NCBI GenBank assembly: GCA_020627705.1
Contig: JAHDGJ010000005.1
Span: 28,641-92,640 of the forward strand
Origin: Saprospiraceae bacterium
GTDB taxonomy: Bacteria > Bacteroidota > Bacteroidia > Chitinophagales > Saprospiraceae
Direction: 5' to 3'
DNA: 64,000 nt
Positions 1 to 8,749 of this stretch are shown one piece after another (within the stretch, counting starts at the first letter, position 1; every line of letters starts with the position of its first letter). The position numbers were made by a program, and so were the translations under genes. The notes beneath the pieces are model-generated. The model was given only the letters and a program-made list of their open reading frames with translations, ran no database searches and had not been told where the DNA came from.

Positions 1-420
1 CCACTTTCTTTCTTGACTGCTTATAGAAAAGAATCTAAATAATCCTCCTGAAGCCTTGGCAATATGTTTTGCAAACGAAAGATATCCCTGGTACATATTA
101 TAGGAAGTCCTCGAATCAAGCTTTGCTAGTATTTGGTTAATTCCAGATAATTGGTCAGCAAGTTTTTGTTGAATTTCTTCCATTGAACCATTTAATGATT
201 TCATAACGGATTCAATATCATCCCCTATTTCTTCTTTTACTTCTTTATGAAAATCAAACAGGGCATCAATCCCAGAAAAAGACCTTATTGAAACAATTTT
301 TTGAGCCCAATCTTGCTCTTCTTGATCAAATTCACCATCCGCACCACCGACCAAAGCTGCAATGCGCGCATAGGCAAGTTTTAGCTCTTTGTATTCTGCA
401 TCGTTTAATTTATTTCGCAT
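1..420 (-). CDS. TerB-like domain protein (partial, runs off window start)
   Basis: Reading the minus strand from the ATG at 420 gives 140 codons without a stop, so the 3' end lies outside the window. The N-terminus carries an acidic ADGEFDQEE motif at residues 27-35 in a helical setting, the signature of the TerB (tellurite-resistance-like) fold, whose members typically have an A-D-G-x3-x-E-E motif. Residues about 60-110 look like an amphipathic helix or coiled coil (EEIGDDIESVMKS, QQKLADQLSG). There is no signal peptide, so it is probably cytoplasmic. A TAnnTTTG box lies 21 nt upstream of the start. The function of such stand-alone TerB-like proteins is not settled. Family call is moderate. 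Confidence 0.6.
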   Translation of the reverse strand, partial: MRNKLNDAEYKELKLAYARIAALVGGADGEFDQEEQDWAQKIVSIRSFSGIDALFDFHKEVKEEIGDDIESVMKSLNGSMEEIQQKLADQLSGINQILAKLDSRTSYNMYQGYLSFAKHIAKASGGLFRFFSISSQERKW

Positions 421-441
421 AATCGTCTCTTTAAATGGCGG

Positions 442-449
442 CAAAATTA
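442..449 (-). promoter_or_regulatory. Bacteroidota -7 box (TAATTTTG) for the TerB-like gene
   Basis: On the minus strand this reads TAATTTTG, an exact match to the TAnnTTTG consensus, and it ends 21 nt before the ATG at 420. I see no clear TTG -33 element at the usual distance. Confidence 0.5.
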
Positions 450-544
450 ATTCATTTAAGCATGCCTAGAAATCATATATGAAAAAAAATATAATGCCTT
501 TTTAAAATTGCTTATCGAAGTATAGCTATCCAAGGTATAACCTG

Positions 545-552
545 TACTTTTG
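545..552 (+). promoter_or_regulatory. Bacteroidota -7 box (TACTTTTG) for mutS
   Basis: Exact TAnnTTTG match overlapping the TTG codon at 550 that opens the longest mutS frame. If this is the promoter, transcription starts near 558-560 and that TTG cannot be the start codon; the ATG at 607 would be. Confidence 0.5.
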
Positions 553-3204
553 AGCATAACCAAACCTGAAGTCTTGCCGACGCCAAGCACATCGAAGAAA
601 AAAAAGATGACGCCTCTAATGACCCAATATTATGAGGTAAAGGATAAGTATCCTGATTCGATCTTACTTTTTAGAGTCGGTGATTTTTATGAAACATTCG
701 CAGATGACGCCATTAAGGCTGCCGAAATATTAGGCATTGTTTTAACGAAGCGTAATAATGGTGGTTCGGATGTCGCTTTGGCGGGATTTCCTTACCACTC
801 GTTAGATAATTATCTACCTAAATTGGTTCGGGCGGGTTACAGAGTGGCCATATGCGAGCAGCTTGAAAAACCAAGCAAAGAGAAAAAGATTGTTAAAAGA
901 GGAGTTACTGATTTGGTTACTCCTGGTGTGACCACCCACGACACCATACTTGATAACAAAAGAAACAATTATTTATGCTCGATACATATAACTGGTAAGG
1001 ATGTATATGGATTGAGCTTTTTGGACATTTCTACAGGAGACTTTTTGGTAAGTGAAGGAAATATCCATGCAGTAAAAAAATTAATCCAAGGTTTTCAACC
1101 TTCCGAAATCATATACTCAAAAGATGCTAAGGAGAAGCTTACCGCCATTGCCGGAGAAAGTTTTTATTCTTTTGGACTTGATGATTGGGTATATACACTT
1201 GATTATACACGCGGCAAATTATTGGACCATTTTAAGGTATCTGGCTTAAAAGGATTTGGCATCGAAAAAATGGAGCTCGGTCAAACTGCGGCAGGTGCAA
1301 TTTTACATTATCTCGAAACCACAGAGCATCGAGCTAATTTGCACATAACAAAGATTGCTCGTATTAATACAGAAGAATTTGTTTGGCTAGATGAATTTAC
1401 TGTCCGCAATCTCGAATTAATTTACCCCAATCACCCCGGAGGTATTAGTTTATCTGACATCCTAGATCAAACGGTTTCTCCCCTAGGAGGAAGGCTTCTA
1501 AAAAAATGGATTTTGCTTCCTTTATTGGATAAATCAAAAATTCAAAAAAGGCAGCATGTAGTCAGCTATTTTGTCAACAATCCTACGACCATTGATGAAT
1601 TAAGCGAAGAAATTCAAAAGGTGGGTGATTTGGAACGCTTCATTGCTAAAGCCGCTCTGCGCAGAATTGGCCCCAGAGAAATAAAACAACTGGAGCGGGC
1701 TTTAAGCTCTATTTTATCACTAAAAAATTCTTTGAGTGAAATTGATCAAGAAGAATTAAAGGCCATAGGTCAGTCTTTTCATACTTGCATCGAATTAAAA
1801 GAAAAGATAAATACAGAAATTGTTGATGATCCGCCTGCCCTACTTTCTAAAGGAGGGATTTTTAAAGAAGGATTCAATCCAGCTTACGACGAACTCAAAG
1901 GATTGATTCGAAATTCGAAACAAATTCTTTTAGAGATTCAAGAAAAAGAGGCCGAAAGCACAGGCATCACAAATTTAAAAATAGGCTTCAACAACGTATT
2001 TGGATATTATTTGGAGGTAACCAACAAATACAAAAATCAAGGACTAATCCCTGATCACTGGGTAAGAAAACAAACCTTAACGGGTTCGGAGCGATACATT
2101 TCTGAAGAACTCAAAGAGATAGAAACCAAAATTTTAAATGCAGAAGAACGCATATCCATTTTGGAGGAGGAAATGTTTTTTGCACTCATCGATGTAATAC
2201 AACAATACATAGAACCCATTCAAACCAATGCTAACCTCATCGCTCGTATGGATTGTTTGTTGTCCTTTGCAAAAATTGCCATTCGCAACAACTACAGTTG
2301 TCCACAACTACATGATGGAGAACATCTTGAGGTGATAGAAGGACGTCACCCCGTCATTGAGAAAAACTTAGCCTTAGGGGAAAAATACATACCTAATGAC
2401 ATTTATTTGGATCAAAGCGAGCAACAAATCATTATGATTACCGGGCCCAATATGTCAGGTAAATCTGCGGTATTGAGACAAACTGCGTTGATTTGTTTAA
2501 TGGCGCAAATGGGAAGTTATGTGCCTGCAAAATCAGCGGACATCAGTATCGTTGATAAAATTTTTACACGAGTTGGCGCATCCGATAATATTTCTAGTGG
2601 CGAATCCACATTTATGGTAGAAATGAATGAAACCGCCAGCATCATGAATAATATTTCTTCTAAAAGTTTAATTCTTTTGGACGAAATCGGAAGAGGTACA
2701 AGCACTTATGACGGCATTTCTATTGCTTGGTCTTTGGCAGAGTTTTTACATGAAAGCAATCAAAAACCCAAAACCCTTTTCGCGACGCATTACCATGAAT
2801 TGAACGAACTTTCAAACAAATTCGATCGAATAAAAAACTTTAACGTTGCAACCAAAGAGGTTGGAGATAAAGTACTTTTTCTTAGAAAGTTAAAACCAGG
2901 TGGAAGTCAACATAGCTTTGGAATTCATGTGGCAAAAATTGCAGGAATGCCAAAAAGTATTGTAGGGCGTGCAAATGAAATCTTAAAAGTTCTAGAGTCT
3001 AAATCCATAAAAGGTCAAAATACACAACAGCTGGCAAAGGTTAAATCGGAAGCGGCAGAATGGCAATTAAACTTTTTTGAATCCACGGATCCAGAAAAGG
3101 AAGAAATCATTCAACGCATTCAAGAGAGCGATATTAATGCCATGACCCCAATCGAATGTTTAAACTTGTTGAACGATCTTAAAAACATTCTTCAAAAAGA
3201 TTAA
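550..3204 (+). CDS. mutS: DNA mismatch repair ATPase MutS
   Basis: MutS recognises mismatches and small loops as a dimer and recruits MutL. The mismatch-wedge F-x-E motif is F46-Y47-E48 within GDFYETF. The connector, lever and clamp domains follow. The C-terminal ABC-type ATPase has Walker A GPNMSGKS (632-639), Walker B LILLDE with D711-E712, and FATHYHEL (744-751). Full length for the family at 884 aa. The longest frame opens with TTG at 550, but that codon overlaps a perfect TAnnTTTG promoter box. The ATG at 607 (MTPLMTQYY) is the likelier start, because family similarity begins at TPLM. Apparently monocistronic; the next gene starts 24 nt downstream. Confidence 0.97.
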   Translation: MSITKPEVLPTPSTSKKKKMTPLMTQYYEVKDKYPDSILLFRVGDFYETFADDAIKAAEILGIVLTKRNNGGSDVALAGFPYHSLDNYLPKLVRAGYRVAICEQLEKPSKEKKIVKRGVTDLVTPGVTTHDTILDNKRNNYLCSIHITGKDVYGLSFLDISTGDFLVSEGNIHAVKKLIQGFQPSEIIYSKDAKEKLTAIAGESFYSFGLDDWVYTLDYTRGKLLDHFKVSGLKGFGIEKMELGQTAAGAILHYLETTEHRANLHITKIARINTEEFVWLDEFTVRNLELIYPNHPGGISLSDILDQTVSPLGGRLLKKWILLPLLDKSKIQKRQHVVSYFVNNPTTIDELSEEIQKVGDLERFIAKAALRRIGPREIKQLERALSSILSLKNSLSEIDQEELKAIGQSFHTCIELKEKINTEIVDDPPALLSKGGIFKEGFNPAYDELKGLIRNSKQILLEIQEKEAESTGITNLKIGFNNVFGYYLEVTNKYKNQGLIPDHWVRKQTLTGSERYISEELKEIETKILNAEERISILEEEMFFALIDVIQQYIEPIQTNANLIARMDCLLSFAKIAIRNNYSCPQLHDGEHLEVIEGRHPVIEKNLALGEKYIPNDIYLDQSEQQIIMITGPNMSGKSAVLRQTALICLMAQMGSYVPAKSADISIVDKIFTRVGASDNISSGESTFMVEMNETASIMNNISSKSLILLDEIGRGTSTYDGISIAWSLAEFLHESNQKPKTLFATHYHELNELSNKFDRIKNFNVATKEVGDKVLFLRKLKPGGSQHSFGIHVAKIAGMPKSIVGRANEILKVLESKSIKGQNTQQLAKVKSEAAEWQLNFFESTDPEKEEIIQRIQESDINAMTPIECLNLLNDLKNILQKD

Positions 3205-3228
3205 ACTACTTCCGCATTGTCATAGTCC

Positions 3229-5010
3229 ATGTTTGACGTTATTAAAAAATCCATCAAAGTACATGTTGCCATTCTTGCAAGTTTCTTGCTGTTAGCAGGT
3301 ATATATTTTCACCCAAACCATCCGAGTAAAACCTCAAATTGGACGTTGACCTACGATGTCGCAGGGTATTATATGTACCTCCCTGCTACCTTTATTTACA
3401 AAGATCTTAAAGAGTATAGTTTTCAAGACACACTAAAAACGCCAGAGATTAATGTAGGTATTCATCATGGCAAGGTGGATCCCAATACGGGGAATTTCGT
3501 ATTCAAGTACAGCAGCGGGATGGCTATTCAATATCTACCCTTTTTCGCGGCCGCCCATGTATGGGCCAAAAATTCCAAAAGATTTAAAGCCAATGGCTTT
3601 TCGTACCCTTATCATTTTTGCATCCATTTTGGCAGTTTGTTTATAGCGCTACTTGGCATGCTCTTTCTTTACTTTGCCTTAAAGAACTTTTTCTCCCCTT
3701 GGTTGGCTTTCCTTAGTTGCCTAAGTATATTAATCGGGAGTAACTATTTGCTCTATGCTACCTTTCATGGGGCAATGAGCCACAATTATCTGTTTACTAT
3801 AAATTCTATACTGCTTTTTTTACTTCCCAAATTTTACAAGACCCCATCAAAATCGGGAGCACTCATTATTGGTGCATTGATTGGATTTGCCATACTGATT
3901 CGCCCTACAGAGGCTTTGATCGGCTTTCTTGCGTTGAGCTGGGGTACAGCATTATTTGATAAAAAGAACCGAACAAACCGAGTGCAATTTTTCAAGGACA
4001 ACCGGTCTACATATGGATTGGCACTACTAACTGTTGTTCTCATCGGCAGCATTCAATTGCTTTATTGGTATTATGTGACAGGCAGACCTTTGTTTTATTC
4101 GTATGGGAGCGATCAAGGCTTTGATTGGCTTTCGCCACATATTATCGATTGTTTGTTTAGTACCAAAGCTGGCTGGCTCACCTATTCTCCCCTGATGATT
4201 TTCTCCTTGTTGGGATTTATTCCCCTTTGGAAAAAACATCCAAAAGTTGCGCAGCCCTTAGTTGTGTTCATATTAATATTTATGTACATATGTTTCAGTT
4301 GGCGCATTTGGTGGTATGGAGGAAGTTTGGGACAACGAGCAATGATTCAAGCGTATCCGATGCTAGCATTTCCCTTGGCAGGGTTTTATGCTTGGGTTTC
4401 TAGAACAAAACGCATCAAAATCTTGACCCCGGTGCTTTTTATAGGGTTTGTATATCTAAACCTATGGTTTATCTATATGGCTACCAAGGGTCCAGTATTT
4501 TTCAGTCCACCACAAGTCAAAACAAAATACTTTTTTAAACAAGTTGGAAGATGGAAACAAGACAAAAACAATTTAAAATTTCTTGACTCCAAAGAAGAAT
4601 TGTCAAAAAACGTATTGTCATCAAAAATCATTGTAGACACTGCATTCCTCAATCCGCTTCAGTTGCTTCCCGGCCCTAGTAAAAAATTAAAATTGCATCT
4701 AAGTGATATTGCATCTAAGGAAGATGAATGGCTAAGGGTAAAGGCTCAAATGAAAAAGAATCACACCGAATGGACTTGGTGGAAATATAGCCAACTTGTT
4801 GTCCAAATTTTCAACAAGAATGGCAAACACATAAAAAGTAATTTTATTCGAGTTGATCGCTTACTCGAAAATGGAAAATCAGAATGGTTAGAATTTGATA
4901 CCGAGTTGCCTCCATCCACCGAATCGGAGGTTAAAGTATTTCTTTTGAATTGTGGGAGTCATGTCCCCTTAGAAATCCAAGCGTTAAAAATTGAAAAACT
5001 TTCAACCTAA
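3229..5010 (+). CDS. multi-pass membrane protein, GT-C glycosyltransferase-like
   Basis: A 593-aa integral membrane protein with an N-terminal membrane anchor, a first periplasmic loop containing TYDVAGYYMYLPA, about ten hydrophobic segments up to residue ~420, and a soluble C-terminal domain of about 150 residues. The acidic residue in the first loop, the following aromatic-rich segment and the TM pattern resemble family-39-type (GT-C) transferases using lipid-linked sugars. That resemblance is architectural, not a clear family match. Starts 24 nt after mutS and may be co-transcribed with it. Substrate unknown. Confidence 0.6.
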   Translation: MFDVIKKSIKVHVAILASFLLLAGIYFHPNHPSKTSNWTLTYDVAGYYMYLPATFIYKDLKEYSFQDTLKTPEINVGIHHGKVDPNTGNFVFKYSSGMAIQYLPFFAAAHVWAKNSKRFKANGFSYPYHFCIHFGSLFIALLGMLFLYFALKNFFSPWLAFLSCLSILIGSNYLLYATFHGAMSHNYLFTINSILLFLLPKFYKTPSKSGALIIGALIGFAILIRPTEALIGFLALSWGTALFDKKNRTNRVQFFKDNRSTYGLALLTVVLIGSIQLLYWYYVTGRPLFYSYGSDQGFDWLSPHIIDCLFSTKAGWLTYSPLMIFSLLGFIPLWKKHPKVAQPLVVFILIFMYICFSWRIWWYGGSLGQRAMIQAYPMLAFPLAGFYAWVSRTKRIKILTPVLFIGFVYLNLWFIYMATKGPVFFSPPQVKTKYFFKQVGRWKQDKNNLKFLDSKEELSKNVLSSKIIVDTAFLNPLQLLPGPSKKLKLHLSDIASKEDEWLRVKAQMKKNHTEWTWWKYSQLVVQIFNKNGKHIKSNFIRVDRLLENGKSEWLEFDTELPPSTESEVKVFLLNCGSHVPLEIQALKIEKLST

Positions 5011-5025
5011 TTATACTAGCCTAAG

Positions 5026-5044
5026 CAAAGAAATATTTTCTTTG
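5026..5044. repeat. 8-bp inverted repeat, 3-nt loop
   Basis: CAAAGAAA-tat-TTTCTTTG lies 15 nt after the membrane-protein stop codon and just before a tiny ORF. It is AT-rich and lacks a proper U-tract, so it is a weak terminator candidate or an operator-like palindrome. Confidence 0.4.
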
Positions 5045-5052
5045 TAAAAGAC

Positions 5053-5133
5053 ATGATTGAAGCGAGTTTACTTATTGGGATCTTCTTGGTATTGGCCTAT
5101 CTAAGGTTGGAGCGAAAGAATCGCGGGAGGTAG
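5053..5133 (+). CDS. possible 26-aa single-span membrane peptide
   Basis: ATG at 5053 opens a 26-codon frame: a hydrophobic stretch (LLIGIFLVLAYL) followed by a strongly basic tail (RLERKNRGR), as in small bitopic membrane proteins such as KdpF-type peptides. No strong ribosome-binding site is visible. It ends 5 nt before the 3' end of the convergent gene. A chance ORF cannot be excluded. Confidence 0.25.
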   Translation: MIEASLLIGIFLVLAYLRLERKNRGR

Positions 5134-5138
5134 ATTTC

Positions 5139-8100
5139 CTACCTCAAAACATTCATTTTCTTTACCGCTATTCCACGTGCTGTTTCGATATTCAATAAAT
5201 AGACACCAGCAGTCAAGTTTGAAGTATCAAATTGATAGAGGTAATGTTGATCTCCACCAAAATTTTGCACCAATACTTCTTTACCCAATTGATCAATAAT
5301 GCTCAGGCGACCTTTTTCTTCGATATTGAAATCTAATTTTACATTCAACCAATCTTTGGCAGGATTGGGAAATACTTTAAAACGATCCAGGGTCGATATA
5401 TCGTTTAGATCAGAAATAAATTCAATTTCAAAAGTCTCAGAAATCAAACTGCATCCGTTTGCATCAATGACCTCCAAAGTATAGGTGCCAGCTGGCAAAG
5501 CAGAAACATCTTCCGTATCCATTCCATTGGACCAGTTATATTCATAGGGTTCAACACCTCCTAAAACATTGACACTTATACTTCCTCCCTCTCCATTGAA
5601 ATCATCTGTAATATCCTCCAATTGGATCTCAAGCTGATTGGGCTGAGTGATGGTATACATTGCTGTTAGAGAACACTCGTTCTCATCTGAGATTTGTACC
5701 GTATAAGTACCTGCCAAAAGAGCTTCGTTTATTTCTCCCTCTAAGTCATCATTCCAAAGTAAATCATATTCTCCTGTGCCTCCTGTAACACTAAGTGTGA
5801 TCGAACCGCTTGACTCTCCAAAACAGGAAACATGCTCTAGAACTGATGATTCTTGAATAGGATCTGGCTCTGTGATAAAGTACGCAGATTCTAACGAACA
5901 CCCATTTTCGTCAGTGATCAATAACTCATATGTACCCGGGCCTAAATTGGCATTGGTCAAGCCTTCGAGCCCTTGAGACCAATCTAATGCTAAAGTACCC
6001 GTTCCTCCAACAACCGATAATGTTATCGATCCATTGGACTCCCCAGAGCAAGTGACCTGTTGAAGTACTCCTGACTCAACAATTTCATTGGGTTGAGTCA
6101 GGAGTACTTCTTCAGTATCTGTACATCCCAATTCATCAGTAACAACTACTGAATAGGTACCTGCAGCAAGATTATCTATTGTTGATTCGGCAGATCCATT
6201 AGACCACAAGTAAGTATATGTTCCAGTACCACCTTCTACGTTTAATTCTATCGATCCAGTTACAAAATCATAACAAAGTGGATTTTCAGAGAAAAAAGAT
6301 GTTTGGATTGCAGTAGGTTCTTCAATGCTAATCGAGAGTTGCATTTCTCTAAACTCACTATCTCTAATAATAAAATTATAATCGCCAGGAGCCAAATTTG
6401 ATAATTCTAATTGGTCTCCATTAAATCCATTAGGACCATTAACTTCCACTTCGTAAGGTGGAACTCCACCTTCGACAAATACCAAAACTGCCCCATTGTT
6501 GTTCCCAAAACAATCCACATGTTCGATAACGGAACTTGAAGAAAGCGCGGGGACAATGGAAACTTGACTGCACGTCAAATCAGTGGAACATTCATTTGAT
6601 ATGGTCAAACAAACTTCATACACAAGTTCTCCAGTTAATGGAAAATCAAAACTTGAACTTGTCGATACCACCGCACCATCAATCGTCCATTCCCAAGAGG
6701 AAGGGCTTCCCATAGAAAGATCGATGAGTTCTAAGTAATCGTTATTATTTACAGCCGAAAATAATGACATAGGCGTATTGATAAATTCCTCAACCAATAC
6801 ATTGGTAGTTAATTCGCAACCTGAATCATTATCGATTACGTTTAATTCGTAAACACCTGGGGCATCTACTTCAATTTGTAAAGGTGAAATTTGGTTTAGT
6901 ATGTTTCCATCAGTGCTTGTCCAACTAATGGAAAAATCCGAAACATCTCCAGTGATTTCGGCGGTAATAATTTCTGTAGTGTTTGTACACGTAAGGACCT
7001 CCACTGCATTGATCTGTGCTACGGGTATATCCAAATCCGTACTTACTAAAGCACTGCTTGAAGATTGGCAACCATTGGCTCCTTCAGCAAAAGCATAATA
7101 AGTACCTGGGGCCTCAACTTCTATACATAGCTCATTTATTTGTTGCCCGTTTACATCCCAAAAAACATTTGACGCATCAGTTGCAGTCATACATAACGTC
7201 ACTGAGTTTGATGCACACGTTAGCGTTGCGTCTTCTGTTGCTAGAGAAGGAGGAGTGTAATCCTCATCTACGGTTACAAAACTTTCAGCGGTACAACCAT
7301 TGGAATTGGTTACTATCAATTGATAGTCATCAGCACTATTTACCAAAATTTGATTTCCACTTCCCACACTGACTCCGTTGGAATCAAACCAATTATAAAA
7401 ACTGTTGGAAGAAGAACCTGTTGCATATAATTCAACCTCAGTGTTTGCACAATCCAACATACCATTCACCGAACTCAGGGCCACAGGAATATCATCGCCT
7501 ACCAATTCGGTTGTAAAATATGATGTACAATTATTAAAATCATAAATGGTCACATCGTACACATCGGCGGGTAAATTTTGAATTTGATTGTCGGTATAAA
7601 AAGTTCCATTTATTTGGTACTCATATGGCGGTGTTCCGCCATTCACGGATATAGTGATCATGCCATCACTGCTGTCACAATTTGGATGCTCAATACTATG
7701 AGAAGCATTCAAAGGTGCAGGTTCTGAAATGGTGAACGTTTCCATATCGCTACATCCCTGATCATCAAAAACCAACAAGGAATGAATCCCGGGCGCTAAT
7801 CCATCGGCAGTATTGGAGCTTGATCCATTACTCCATTGATAATTTATATTTGGTTCGTTTGGAACATCAACCACAACCATTCCATCCGTCGAGCCAAAAC
7901 AGCTCACGTTTTCTTGATTTACAGTAAGCACATTAAAATTGCCATTAGTAAGATTGAATGGTACAGTATAAGGGCCCCTTTCGATAAAATACCCATTGCC
8001 ATCTGTAAGCGTAACATAGTAATCACCCGCCTCCAAGTTATCGTTGACTGGACCAAAAACACCATTGCTCCAATTGTATTGAATATTGCCCCAACCTCCA

Positions 8101-8699
8101 GTCGAACCAAGAGCAATTGATCCATTAAATTGACAATCCTGAGCGGTAATGGTTGGTGCAGTGGCTTCCAATTCGAATGAATCCATCCAATCTTCAAACC
8201 ATGAAGCATTGATTGCACCGGTTTCGAAAATTCGATTATCATATCCATTAATAATGTAAATCGTAGGCCAATAAGGCACCGCAAAATCGTTTACTACAAA
8301 ACTTGTCGGGGCATCGATGATCGGGTAAGTTGTGCCTGTCACCCAGTCTCCTTGGGTTCCTCCCGAACAACCGGACGGGCCATAAAGGCAATTGGTATTA
8401 GTCCCTGTATCTCCTTCAATAAAGAAGGCCATGGCTATGTCACTTCCGTTGGGGCCATTGGCATCGTAAAAGTCCCTTATAGCATGCGTATTGTGATAGC
8501 TCCAACATGGAGGGCACCAAGTTGCTGAAAAGTCAATGATCACATGTTTGTTTTGATCCAAATAATCTGCATAGAGACTATGTGAAACGCCGTTTAAATC
8601 TGTTAATGTAAAGTCTGGAGAAATGGAACCATCAGCTAGCTGTGAAAATCCATTAAGATTAATTGTCCCAACAAATAGAAAAACAAGAAGTGTTCGCAT
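5139..8699 (-). CDS. T9SS-exported thioredoxin / SprB-repeat / PKD surface protein
   Basis: An 1186-aa secreted protein. A signal peptide ends near residue 20. A TlpA/thioredoxin-like domain with an intact CPPC active site (62-65, FSATWCPPCW) and the ThrProTyr-type region PYWPTIYII follows. Next come three SprB-type repeats (C-x-G-x-x-x-G-x-I ... GGxxPYxYxWSNG ... L-x-A-G-x-Y-x-V-x-x-x-D-x-x-G-C), about three Cys-flanked Ig-like modules, a PKD-like module, five more SprB repeats, and a T9SS sorting domain (VFPNPAKDWL ... GVYLLNIE ... KKMNVLR). SprB repeats are known from the Flavobacterium gliding adhesin. The thioredoxin head is unusual and suggests disulfide exchange at the cell surface. 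A perfect 19-bp inverted repeat sits in its coding sequence. Confidence 0.9.
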   Translation of the reverse strand: MRTLLVFLFVGTINLNGFSQLADGSISPDFTLTDLNGVSHSLYADYLDQNKHVIIDFSATWCPPCWSYHNTHAIRDFYDANGPNGSDIAMAFFIEGDTGTNTNCLYGPSGCSGGTQGDWVTGTTYPIIDAPTSFVVNDFAVPYWPTIYIINGYDNRIFETGAINASWFEDWMDSFELEATAPTITAQDCQFNGSIALGSTGGWGNIQYNWSNGVFGPVNDNLEAGDYYVTLTDGNGYFIERGPYTVPFNLTNGNFNVLTVNQENVSCFGSTDGMVVVDVPNEPNINYQWSNGSSSNTADGLAPGIHSLLVFDDQGCSDMETFTISEPAPLNASHSIEHPNCDSSDGMITISVNGGTPPYEYQINGTFYTDNQIQNLPADVYDVTIYDFNNCTSYFTTELVGDDIPVALSSVNGMLDCANTEVELYATGSSSNSFYNWFDSNGVSVGSGNQILVNSADDYQLIVTNSNGCTAESFVTVDEDYTPPSLATEDATLTCASNSVTLCMTATDASNVFWDVNGQQINELCIEVEAPGTYYAFAEGANGCQSSSSALVSTDLDIPVAQINAVEVLTCTNTTEIITAEITGDVSDFSISWTSTDGNILNQISPLQIEVDAPGVYELNVIDNDSGCELTTNVLVEEFINTPMSLFSAVNNNDYLELIDLSMGSPSSWEWTIDGAVVSTSSSFDFPLTGELVYEVCLTISNECSTDLTCSQVSIVPALSSSSVIEHVDCFGNNNGAVLVFVEGGVPPYEVEVNGPNGFNGDQLELSNLAPGDYNFIIRDSEFREMQLSISIEEPTAIQTSFFSENPLCYDFVTGSIELNVEGGTGTYTYLWSNGSAESTIDNLAAGTYSVVVTDELGCTDTEEVLLTQPNEIVESGVLQQVTCSGESNGSITLSVVGGTGTLALDWSQGLEGLTNANLGPGTYELLITDENGCSLESAYFITEPDPIQESSVLEHVSCFGESSGSITLSVTGGTGEYDLLWNDDLEGEINEALLAGTYTVQISDENECSLTAMYTITQPNQLEIQLEDITDDFNGEGGSISVNVLGGVEPYEYNWSNGMDTEDVSALPAGTYTLEVIDANGCSLISETFEIEFISDLNDISTLDRFKVFPNPAKDWLNVKLDFNIEEKGRLSIIDQLGKEVLVQNFGGDQHYLYQFDTSNLTAGVYLLNIETARGIAVKKMNVLR
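6062..6110. repeat. perfect 19-bp inverted repeat inside the SprB gene
   Basis: Positions 6062-6080 (GAAGTACTCCTGACTCAAC) and 6092-6110 are exact reverse complements separated by 11 nt. In the coding direction the arms encode the EVLLTQ and VESGVL regions between two SprB repeats. Confidence 0.9.
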
Positions 8700-8726
8700 G
8701 ATTGTGTTTTCAAATATGCTGGAAGA

Positions 8727-8749
8727 TTAAAAAGCTTTTGCTAAAAGCT
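8727..8749 (-). terminator. rho-independent terminator of ffh
   Basis: Leftward transcript: AGCTTTT-agc-AAAAGCT (8749 down to 8733) followed by TTTT. The hairpin overlaps the ffh stop codon. It is AT-rich but has the right geometry. Confidence 0.55.

Noticed and set aside
7919..8284. 121-aa minus-strand ORF within the SprB gene
   Set aside because: It is a frame shadow of the long gene, with no start signal and no family features. The same holds for the many shorter frames antisense to ffh, hisB, ftsZ and others.
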